Shown in pieces: positions 1-5,040 of a DNA stretch of 5,767 nt. The DNA is taken from assembly GCA_001828545.1 (NCBI GenBank), contig MHYW01000123.1:1-5767 (forward strand). Reading direction: 5' to 3'. Each line of letters starts with the position of its first letter. Within the stretch, counting starts at the first letter, position 1. Origin of the DNA: Planctomycetes bacterium RIFCSPHIGHO2_12_FULL_52_36 (lineage in GTDB: Bacteria; Planctomycetota; Brocadiia; Brocadiales; Bathyanammoxibiaceae). A program made the translations under genes and the position numbers. The notes beneath the pieces are model-generated. The model saw only the letters and a program-made list of their open reading frames with translations. It made no database searches and was not told where the DNA came from.

Positions 1-337
1 ACTCGTAGTTTTCAATAATGCCGTTATGTACCAGGGCAATCTTGCCGTGGCAATCAAGGTGGGGATGGGCGTTCTCTGTGGTGGGGAGGCCATGTGTGGC
101 CCAGCGGGTGTGGGCAATCCCCAGGGTGGCCTGCCGGGAGGGACCTTGCCACTTCTGGTCCTTTAACTTTGCCTCAAGGGATTCTATCCTGCCTGCTGAC
201 TTTATATTATGGATTTCCTCCCCCTCCAGCAAGGCAACACCGGCAGAATCATACCCCCGGTATTCTAACCTCTTTAGCCCATCAAGGAGGATTGGCAGGG
301 CCTCCCTATGGCCTACGTATCCCACTATACCGCACAT
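1..337 (-). CDS. glmS: GlmS, glutamine--fructose-6-phosphate aminotransferase (isomerizing), N-terminal part, cut by window edge
   Basis: GlmS makes glucosamine-6-phosphate from fructose-6-phosphate and glutamine, the first committed step of UDP-GlcNAc and peptidoglycan synthesis, in the cytosol. The 112 visible codons cover about half of the class II glutamine amidotransferase domain. The protein begins MCGIVGYVG, so Cys2 becomes the N-terminal nucleophile once Met is removed. Further family motifs are RLEYRGYDSAG (residues 23-33), GIAHTRWATHG (73-83), ENAHPH (88-93) and VHNGIIENY (103-111), all diagnostic. The rest of this domain and the two SIS isomerase domains lie beyond base 1. The ATG at 337 is fixed by the obligatory Cys2 and by a perfect AGGAGGT ribosome binding site 6 nt upstream. 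The gene diverges from pgi across a 147-bp spacer. A glmS ribozyme is not evident in the short leader. The family call is nearly certain; only the 3' end is unseen. Confidence 0.97.
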   Translation of the reverse strand, partial: MCGIVGYVGHREALPILLDGLKRLEYRGYDSAGVALLEGEEIHNIKSAGRIESLEAKLKDQKWQGPSRQATLGIAHTRWATHGLPTTENAHPHLDCHGKIALVHNGIIENYE

Positions 338-343
338 ACTGTA

Positions 344-350
344 ACCTCCT
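344..350 (-). promoter_or_regulatory. Shine-Dalgarno site of glmS
   Basis: Read on the minus strand this is AGGAGGT, a full anti-SD match, with a 6-nt gap to the ATG at 337. It decides the glmS start. It is the only strong SD at an unambiguous start here: the starts at 485 and 1881 have none. Confidence 0.85.
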
Positions 351-407
351 GTCTCACCTTCAATCTTAAGACAATTAACAAAAACGCTGGGGGAATTCAA
401 GAAGAAA

Positions 408-473
408 GAATACGGGATTCAGTCCGCCTGAGGCGGATTGTATCCTTGATTCTGTACCCTGAATTCTGTATCC
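408..473. repeat. Composite inverted repeat centred on a TCCGCCTGAGGCGGA palindrome
   Basis: The core at 423-437 is TCCGCCTGAGGCGGA, with perfect 7-bp arms around one central base. A left arm at 408-422 (GAATACGGGATTCAG) is the imperfect reverse complement of 459-473 (CTGAATTCTGTATCC), with 12 of 15 positions matching by my hand alignment. The whole resembles a REP/MITE-like element that could form a long hairpin. The core recurs at 1926-1940 and 4243-4257. Confidence 0.6.
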
Positions 474-476
474 TGA
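437..476 (+). repeat. Short tandem repeat, 14-bp units
   Basis: Two adjacent units, ATTCTGTACCCTGA (449-462) and ATTCTGTATCCTGA (463-476), differ at one base. A shorter degenerate unit precedes them (437-448) and a partial one (GTTCT) follows. The array ends only about 8 bp before the pgi start, so it occupies the position where a ribosome binding site would be expected. Confidence 0.6.
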
Positions 477-484
477 GTTCTCTT

Positions 485-1828
485 ATGGAAATGCTCCGCA
501 CAGATTTTAAGAATATGCTCAGGGATGGCGTGGGCAGGCATGGGCTATCACCAGCCGAGTTGCAAAGGCTGGGAAGACGGGCCGAGCGCTGTCTTGCGGA
601 GCTAAAGGAGGAGAGGGCCAAGGGACGTTGCCCCTTCCTTAACCTCCCTTATCAAAAGGAGGTAGTAGGAGAGATAAAAAGGATTGACAAGGAGCTAAGG
701 TCCTGGGTAAGGGATTTTGTAGTGTTGGGCATCGGCGGCTCTGCGTTGGGCAATATTGCCCTGCACCAGGCCCTTAATCCTCCTTATATCAGTGGCCATG
801 AGAACCCCAGGATCCACGTCATAGACACCATAGACCCAGACCTGTTTGATGGATTACTCAAGTCCCTGGACTTGAAGCACACGGTCTTCAACGTCATCTC
901 CAAATCCGGCACCACAGTGGAGACCGTGGCCCAGTTTCTAATAGTGAGGGAGAGGCTGAAGGACAGTCTTGGGAGTGCCTACCCGAGGCATATCATAACT
1001 ACTACTGACCCCGAAGACGGTGCCTTGAGGAGGTTGGCGGAGAGAGAGGGTTACAGGCAACTATTTATCCCCAAAGGGGTAGGGGGGAGATATTCAGTCC
1101 TTAGCCCTGTGGGCCTACTTTCTGCAACCGTCAGTGGTATAAACATTGATGAACTCCTTGGGGGGGCGGTGGAGATGGATAAACGGTGCCAAGTAGGGGC
1201 ACGGCATGCCGTGCCCCTACAAGAAAATCCAGCCATGTTAGGGGCATGCCTCCAATACCTGAGCTACAAAAGAGGCAGGCACATCACCGTGATAATGCCC
1301 TACTCCTCGGCTCTGGAGGCCGTAGGGGAATGGTTCTGCCAGCTCTGGGCGGAGAGCCTGGGGAAGAAGTCCTCCCTTAAAGGAAAGGTCATTCATTGTG
1401 GCCCCACGCCTGTCATGGCCGTTGGCCCCACGGACCAGCACTCCCAACTCCAACTCTACATGGAGGGACCATTTGATAAGGTTATAACCTTTGTGGCGGT
1501 AGAGAAATTCAAGGCCCAGGTGGAAATCCCCCAATCCCCTGAGGCGGATTTTCAATACCTTTCAGGTCACACCCTGGCGGGGCTTATGGAGGCGGAGCGT
1601 GGGGGGACAGAGTTGGCCCTTGCCGAGGCAGGGCGTCCCAGCTACACTATATATCTCCCTGAACTCTCCGCTTTTCATGTGGGGGGACTCCTTTATATGT
1701 TCCAGGTTCAGACGGCCCTGGCAGGAAAACTCTTTGGCGTAAATCCCTTTGACCAGCCAGGGGTAGAGGCAGGAAAGGCCCATACCTCTGCCCTCTTAGG
1801 GAAGGACAGGGGCATGTTGTCCGCCTAG
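485..1828 (+). CDS. pgi: Glucose-6-phosphate isomerase
   Basis: This cytosolic enzyme interconverts glucose-6-phosphate and fructose-6-phosphate. From ATG 485 the product is 447 aa, the size of the short bacterial (Bacillus-type) isomerases. Visible motifs are GIGGSALG (82-89), the phosphate-binding SGTTVET (141-147), PROSITE-type signature 1 around GVGGRYSVLSPVG (198-210), WAESLGKK with the catalytic Glu (290), DQHSQ with the conserved His (319), and the C-terminal signature LFGVNPFDQPGVEAGK ending in the active-site Lys (431). The frame is open back to 308, but that extension overlaps glmS and repeats and lacks homology, so 485 (or ATG 491) is preferred; neither has a clear SD. Residues 237-245 are encoded by a perfect 28-bp palindrome, and codons 446-447 plus the TAG stop lie in another palindrome. 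Confidence 0.95.
   Translation: MEMLRTDFKNMLRDGVGRHGLSPAELQRLGRRAERCLAELKEERAKGRCPFLNLPYQKEVVGEIKRIDKELRSWVRDFVVLGIGGSALGNIALHQALNPPYISGHENPRIHVIDTIDPDLFDGLLKSLDLKHTVFNVISKSGTTVETVAQFLIVRERLKDSLGSAYPRHIITTTDPEDGALRRLAEREGYRQLFIPKGVGGRYSVLSPVGLLSATVSGINIDELLGGAVEMDKRCQVGARHAVPLQENPAMLGACLQYLSYKRGRHITVIMPYSSALEAVGEWFCQLWAESLGKKSSLKGKVIHCGPTPVMAVGPTDQHSQLQLYMEGPFDKVITFVAVEKFKAQVEIPQSPEADFQYLSGHTLAGLMEAERGGTELALAEAGRPSYTIYLPELSAFHVGGLLYMFQVQTALAGKLFGVNPFDQPGVEAGKAHTSALLGKDRGMLSA
1193..1220. repeat. Perfect 28-bp palindrome inside pgi
   Basis: The left 14 nt are GTAGGGGCACGGCA and the right 14 nt are their exact reverse complement, centred at 1206/1207. The element starts exactly at codon 237 and is read as VGARHAVPL. 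It is flanked by AA on both sides, so 28 bp plus a 2-bp duplication would give a 30-bp in-frame insertion. The site falls in the linker between MDKRC and ENPAML, a spot where length variation is plausible. Its first 8 bp, together with the preceding AA, recur at 4230-4239. Confidence 0.85.
1533..1550. repeat. Degenerate copy of the TCCGCCTGAGGCGGA palindrome inside pgi
   Basis: AATCCCCTGAGGCGGATT matches the core with its AAT/ATT flanks but lacks one G in the left arm. It is translated as part of QSPEADF in the loop before the YLSGHTL helix of Pgi. The right arm is intact. It may be a decayed repeat copy or a chance match. Confidence 0.4.
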
Positions 1829-1840
1829 GGCGGATGCCCC
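1809..1840 (+). repeat. GC-rich hairpin spanning the pgi stop codon
   Basis: The inner palindrome is TCCGCC-TAG-GGCGGA (1820-1834), and the central TAG is the pgi stop codon (1826-1828). Outer arms GGGGCAT (1809-1815) and ATGCCCC (1834-1840) pair as well, with an unpaired stretch on the left side. The RNA could form a strong hairpin. No U-tract follows, so it is not a standard intrinsic terminator; RNA protection or attenuation is possible. Confidence 0.6.
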
Positions 1841-1843
1841 CAA

Positions 1844-1872
1844 TTAGGCTGGGGACAGAGCCCCAGCCCTAA
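1844..1872 (+). repeat. Inverted repeat between pgi and the molybdopterin oxidoreductase gene
   Basis: The left arm TTAGGCTGGGG (1844-1854) and right arm CCCCAGCCCTAA (1861-1872) are complementary except for one extra base on the right; the loop is ACAGAG. It belongs to a different sequence class from the TCCGCC and GTAGGGGC palindromes. It lies within 8 bp of the downstream start codon and directly behind the stop-codon hairpin, so two stem-loops fill this 52-bp gap. There is no T-run after it. Confidence 0.6.
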
Positions 1873-1880
1873 CTAACGTT

Positions 1881-4235
1881 ATGATACGAGGCTTCCAAGA
1901 GTTCACACGGCGTCAGTTCCTCAAATCCGCCTCAGGCGGACTGGCCACGATATTTTTTAATGAGTCCCTCTGGGAAAGGGTGGCGTCCGCCTCAGAAGAT
2001 TCTGCTGGCGGGGCCACACCAGACAAGACGGTGGACCAGTGGCTCCCTACCTGCTGTATGATGTGTGGAGGGGCCACGGGGATGCTGGTACACGTGGTAG
2101 GAGGCAGGGTAGAGGGGGTCATACCCAACGACGAGAACCCTATTGGCGTATGTAACGTCTCGCAGGACTACGGGAGGGAAAGGGGACGTGGGGCAAAGTT
2201 ATGTCCAAAGGGTAACGCCTCAGTGGCCTCCCTTTATGACCCCGACCGTGTGCCAGCCCCTTTGCGGCGCATCGGTCCCAGGGGTAGCGGGAGGTGGGAG
2301 GCCATATCCTGGGAGGTGGCCATAAAGGAGGTGGCAGGAAGGCTCAGGGAGATTAAAGAGAGATACGGCCCCGAGTCCCTGTTCTGGTGCTCTGAGGACG
2401 CCTCTTTCATAAACATACAGAAGGATTTTTGTGAGCTGTACGGCAGCCCTAACTTCTCCATGCACTCTAACATCTGTGACGTGAGCAGGAAGCTGGGGTA
2501 CAAGCTGGTAATGGGACACGATCGCCCACTAGGTGACTTACAGAACTCTAAATACATAATGCTCTTCGGCTGGAATCCCCTGGCCGCCACCAAGTGGGCC
2601 CACTTACCCGCAATTATTAACCGGGCGAGGGAACTGGGGGCAAAGCTGGTAGTAATAGACCCGGTCTTTACCCATACGGCCGCCAAGGCAGATGAGTGGG
2701 TGCCCATTAGACCTGGCACAGATGGCGTACTGGCCTTGGCCATGGCCCACGTCATAGTAAAAGAAGGACTATTTGATAAAGATTTTGCCAGAGACTGGAC
2801 CACTGGTTTTGAGGAGTTCAGTAGGTTCATAAAGGGCTACTCACCCAAATGGGCCGAGAAGGTCACCTCCGTCCCCAGGGAGACCATCGGCAGGTTGGCC
2901 ATGGAGCTTGCCAGCACCAGGCCCTTTGTGGTAGACGCTTGGAGCGGCCCCGGACATCACAGCAACGCCACCCAGGCCACCAAGGCCATCGCACTCCTGC
3001 CGGTCTTGTTAGGCCAAATTGATAGGCCCGGTACACTCCTCTTCCCTGAACGCAAGGGACCAAAGAGGCGGGGACTGAAGTTGGAAAGACCATTGCCCCC
3101 AAGGGTGGATGGGTTGGGCACTAAATATCCCTTCGGGCATGGTTCGGGCATATACTGTGAGGCCAGGGATGCCATGCTCACAGGCAAGCCCTATCAGCTG
3201 CACGCAGGGGTCTTCGTCTTCCAGAACTTTGTCATGGCCGTGCCTAACACCACCAAGAACGTAGAGGCCCTGAAGCGTCTGGACTTTATAGTGACAGTTG
3301 ATACCCTCCTCTCGGAGACGGCGGAACTGGCAGATATTGTCATCCCAGGCTCCCACTTCTTTGAGAGGTACGAGCTTATTGCAAACTGGACCACCTGGCC
3401 CACCCTTGCCCTTAGACAGCCCGTGGTTGGTTCTCACGTAAAGGGCATGCCAGAGTATGAGTTCGTCATGGCCCTCGGACGTGAGCTAGGGCTAAAGGAT
3501 AAAGAGGGGAAGGGCTTTGAAGTGAGTCATGAGGAATATATGGATGCCGAACTCAGGGCGGGAATAGGTATAGGTCTGGAGGAATTAAAGGGCCTCCCGG
3601 GGGCCGTATGGAAGTCAGGTCAGACACGTTATGAAAAACATCTTGAAGAAGTAAAAGTACCCGAAGGGGCTATAATTGATGAGAAGGCAGGGATTGTAAG
3701 AAATAAAGAGGGTAAGACCATTGGCATAAAGCTGGGAGAAAAGATAGTCAGAGGATTTGATACCCCCTCAAAGAAAATAGAATTTTTCTCAAAAGAATTA
3801 AAAGAGAAGGCGTTTGAACCACTGCCCCGTTACGAAGAACCAGAAGACAGACCCACTAAGAAATATCCTCTATACCTTGTGGCCTGGAAGCAGGCGGAAC
3901 ATACCCACGGCAGGACGCTCAATAACGCATGGCTGATAGACTTGAAACCCAATAACCCCCTCTGGGTAAACACGGAGACGGGTAAGAGATTGGGCCTGGC
4001 AGAAGGGGAGGAGGTCTGGATGGAGTCCCCCCATGGAAAGGCCAGGGTGAAGGTACACCTCACGGAGGGCATCCACCCTGAGGTGGTGGGGCTACATCAT
4101 GGCTACGGGCACTGGGCTTTGGGCAAACTGGCTAAAGGCAAAGGGGTTAACGATGGCCTCTTCATGCCTGGTAAGGCGGAGAGGCTCTCAGGAGAGGGCA
4201 TTACAAAAGAGGTTGGGGTGAAAATATACAAGTAG
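1881..4235 (+). CDS. Tat-exported molybdopterin (bis-MGD) oxidoreductase, PsrA/PhsA/ArrA-like catalytic subunit
   Basis: The 784-aa product is a DMSO-reductase-superfamily catalytic subunit. The N-terminus has a twin-arginine motif, TRRQFLK (9-15), a short hydrophobic stretch and a possible VASA cleavage site near 34-37, so the mature enzyme should face the periplasm. The FS0 motif is C59-x2-C62-x3-T66, with a later Cys108 in LCPKG; the usual third Cys is Thr. The segment SMHSNICDVSRKLGY (193-207) places Cys199 as the probable Mo ligand, as in the polysulfide/thiosulfate/arsenate reductase branch. The C-terminal dinucleotide-binding domain runs from about 661 to the end (HTHGRTLNN 674-682, HHGYGHW 739-745). 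Length is close to PsrA-type enzymes. The gene is followed by its electron-transfer partner. The substrate (polysulfide, thiosulfate, tetrathionate, arsenate or other) cannot be decided. No SD precedes the ATG. Confidence 0.9.
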   Translation: MIRGFQEFTRRQFLKSASGGLATIFFNESLWERVASASEDSAGGATPDKTVDQWLPTCCMMCGGATGMLVHVVGGRVEGVIPNDENPIGVCNVSQDYGRERGRGAKLCPKGNASVASLYDPDRVPAPLRRIGPRGSGRWEAISWEVAIKEVAGRLREIKERYGPESLFWCSEDASFINIQKDFCELYGSPNFSMHSNICDVSRKLGYKLVMGHDRPLGDLQNSKYIMLFGWNPLAATKWAHLPAIINRARELGAKLVVIDPVFTHTAAKADEWVPIRPGTDGVLALAMAHVIVKEGLFDKDFARDWTTGFEEFSRFIKGYSPKWAEKVTSVPRETIGRLAMELASTRPFVVDAWSGPGHHSNATQATKAIALLPVLLGQIDRPGTLLFPERKGPKRRGLKLERPLPPRVDGLGTKYPFGHGSGIYCEARDAMLTGKPYQLHAGVFVFQNFVMAVPNTTKNVEALKRLDFIVTVDTLLSETAELADIVIPGSHFFERYELIANWTTWPTLALRQPVVGSHVKGMPEYEFVMALGRELGLKDKEGKGFEVSHEEYMDAELRAGIGIGLEELKGLPGAVWKSGQTRYEKHLEEVKVPEGAIIDEKAGIVRNKEGKTIGIKLGEKIVRGFDTPSKKIEFFSKELKEKAFEPLPRYEEPEDRPTKKYPLYLVAWKQAEHTHGRTLNNAWLIDLKPNNPLWVNTETGKRLGLAEGEEVWMESPHGKARVKVHLTEGIHPEVVGLHHGYGHWALGKLAKGKGVNDGLFMPGKAERLSGEGITKEVGVKIYK
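1926..1940. repeat. TCCGCCTCAGGCGGA palindrome inside the Tat signal sequence
   Basis: This is a perfect copy of the core (7-bp arms, central C) in the opposite orientation to 423-437 and 4243-4257. In frame it encodes SASGG (residues 16-20), directly after the TRRQFLK motif. A half copy, TCCGCCTCAG, follows at 1986-1995 and encodes part of VASASED near the probable signal-peptidase site. Confidence 0.75.
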
Positions 4236-4258
4236 GGGCGGATCCGCCTGAGGCGGAT
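4230..4258. repeat. Composite repeat over the oxidoreductase stop codon
   Basis: AAGTAGGGGC (4230-4239) is identical to the first 10 nt at the pgi-internal palindrome (1191-1200) and contains the TAG stop at 4233-4235. It is followed at once by a perfect ATCCGCCTGAGGCGGAT palindrome (4242-4258). The element fills most of the gap to the next gene and could form an intercistronic hairpin between the catalytic and Fe-S subunit messages. No T-run follows. Confidence 0.7.
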
Positions 4259-4272
4259 GTCCACCCACGCAT

Positions 4273-4280
4273 GAGGGTGA
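4273..4280 (+). promoter_or_regulatory. Probable ribosome binding site favouring the start at 4283
   Basis: GAGGGTGA resembles the GGAGGTGA consensus and lies a few bases before ATG 4283. The upstream in-frame ATG at 4271 has only CCACCCACGC before it and no SD. If this site is used, ATG 4271 overlaps it and is not the start. Confidence 0.5.
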
Positions 4281-4282
4281 AA

Positions 4283-5020
4283 ATGGGCCAACTAGCCTTT
4301 GTGGTAAACCAGGACAACTGCATCGGCTGTCATGCCTGCGAGATGGCATGTAAACAGCAGTGGCAGACAGAGCTTAATTGGCGTAAGGTCCGCCATTTTG
4401 AGGGGGGCGAGTACCCTAAACCTGTCAGGCTCTTTCTCTCCCTGAGCTGTCACCACTGCCAGGAGCCTGCCTGCGCCCAGGCCTGTCCAACCAAGAGATA
4501 CCTCAAGAGAGACCCTGAATGGATAAGACGCCAGTCGTGGATAAAGGAAAGGGACGGTAAATTCTATGTGGTCATCACCCCAACAAGGGAAGAGGAGATA
4601 CCAGGCCATTTAATAATGTCGGATGGAAAACTGCTGGAAGATGGGCTGGTGATATACAACGACGTTATTTTTGGGAATGGGGGGCGGGGAGACTATAGAA
4701 ACCACCGTTGCATCCAGTGCGGGCTTTGTGAAAAGGAATGTCCTTATCATGTACCAAGGCGTAACCCGGAGCCACCGGACGAATACAGCCCCAGATGGGA
4801 AAAATGTATGGGCTGTTATCCCCTGGTCCAGCAGGGGGTACCACCTGCCTGCGCCCATACCTGTATGGGCCTGGCCCTGGAGATGAAACCTTTAGAGACG
4901 CTCAAGGGTCTTACCAGTGAGGTCCCTGGTTTTAGATACGAAGACACAAAACCCTCCGTACGGTTCATTCCTGTCAAATCCCCCCTACCGACCAATATAG
5001 TAGAGACGCCCAACCTGTAG
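4283..5020 (+). CDS. Four-cluster [4Fe-4S] ferredoxin-like electron-transfer subunit (DmsB/PsrB/NrfC/TtrB family)
   Basis: This is the beta subunit that passes electrons between the Mo catalytic subunit and an electron carrier. From ATG 4283 it is 245 aa; an in-frame ATG at 4271 would add four residues, and the numbers below use that longer form. Sixteen cysteines form four motifs: C17-x2-C20-x2-C23-x3-C27, C60-x2-C63-x4-C68-x3-C72, C147-x2-C150-x2-C153-x3-C157, and C179-x2-C182-x11-C194-x3-C198. Every ligand for four [4Fe-4S] clusters is present. The stretch between clusters 2 and 3 (about 73-146) looks longer than in compact members such as PsrB or NrfC. No Tat signal is seen, so export would be by co-translocation with the Tat-tagged catalytic subunit. 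It lies 47 bp behind that gene and ends 20 bp before a convergent permease gene. Confidence 0.93.
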   Translation: MGQLAFVVNQDNCIGCHACEMACKQQWQTELNWRKVRHFEGGEYPKPVRLFLSLSCHHCQEPACAQACPTKRYLKRDPEWIRRQSWIKERDGKFYVVITPTREEEIPGHLIMSDGKLLEDGLVIYNDVIFGNGGRGDYRNHRCIQCGLCEKECPYHVPRRNPEPPDEYSPRWEKCMGCYPLVQQGVPPACAHTCMGLALEMKPLETLKGLTSEVPGFRYEDTKPSVRFIPVKSPLPTNIVETPNL

Positions 5021-5040
5021 GGATTGAATGTCTTCAACCA

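Larger units (their letters stand above)
338..484. other. Divergent glmS/pgi spacer
   Basis: This 147-bp region separates the glmS and pgi start codons and must hold the promoters of both genes, unless pgi is transcribed from elsewhere. I could not pick a convincing -35/-10 pair for either direction. The half nearer pgi is dominated by repeats: a 15-bp palindrome at 423-437 with imperfect inverted arms on each side, and 14-bp tandem units. The half nearer glmS is AT-richer and holds the glmS ribosome binding site. Confidence 0.6.

Noticed and set aside
308..484. Upstream extension of the pgi reading frame to ATG 308, adding 59 residues
   Set aside because: It overlaps the glmS start on the other strand and runs through the repeats. 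The added residues look unlike Pgi, and 447 aa already matches the family.
1809..1872. Intrinsic terminator after pgi
   Set aside because: The hairpins are strong but neither is followed by a T-run, so they are listed as repeats.
2234..2830. 198-aa open frame on the minus strand
   Set aside because: It lies wholly antisense to the molybdopterin oxidoreductase, whose motifs are intact. The product has no recognisable domain.
3009..3437. 142-aa open frame on the minus strand
   Set aside because: It is antisense to the same oxidoreductase, has no family motifs, and is explained by GC-biased codons on the coding strand.
5018..5030. TAGGGATTGAATG resembling the end of some CRISPR repeats
   Set aside because: There is a single occurrence with no repeat-spacer periodicity nearby, and it partly overlaps the Fe-S stop codon.
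5021..5040. Small inverted repeat TTGAA-TGTC-TTCAA between the convergent genes as a bidirectional terminator
   Set aside because: The stem is only 5 bp and AT-rich, with no T-run on either side. It is too weak to call.
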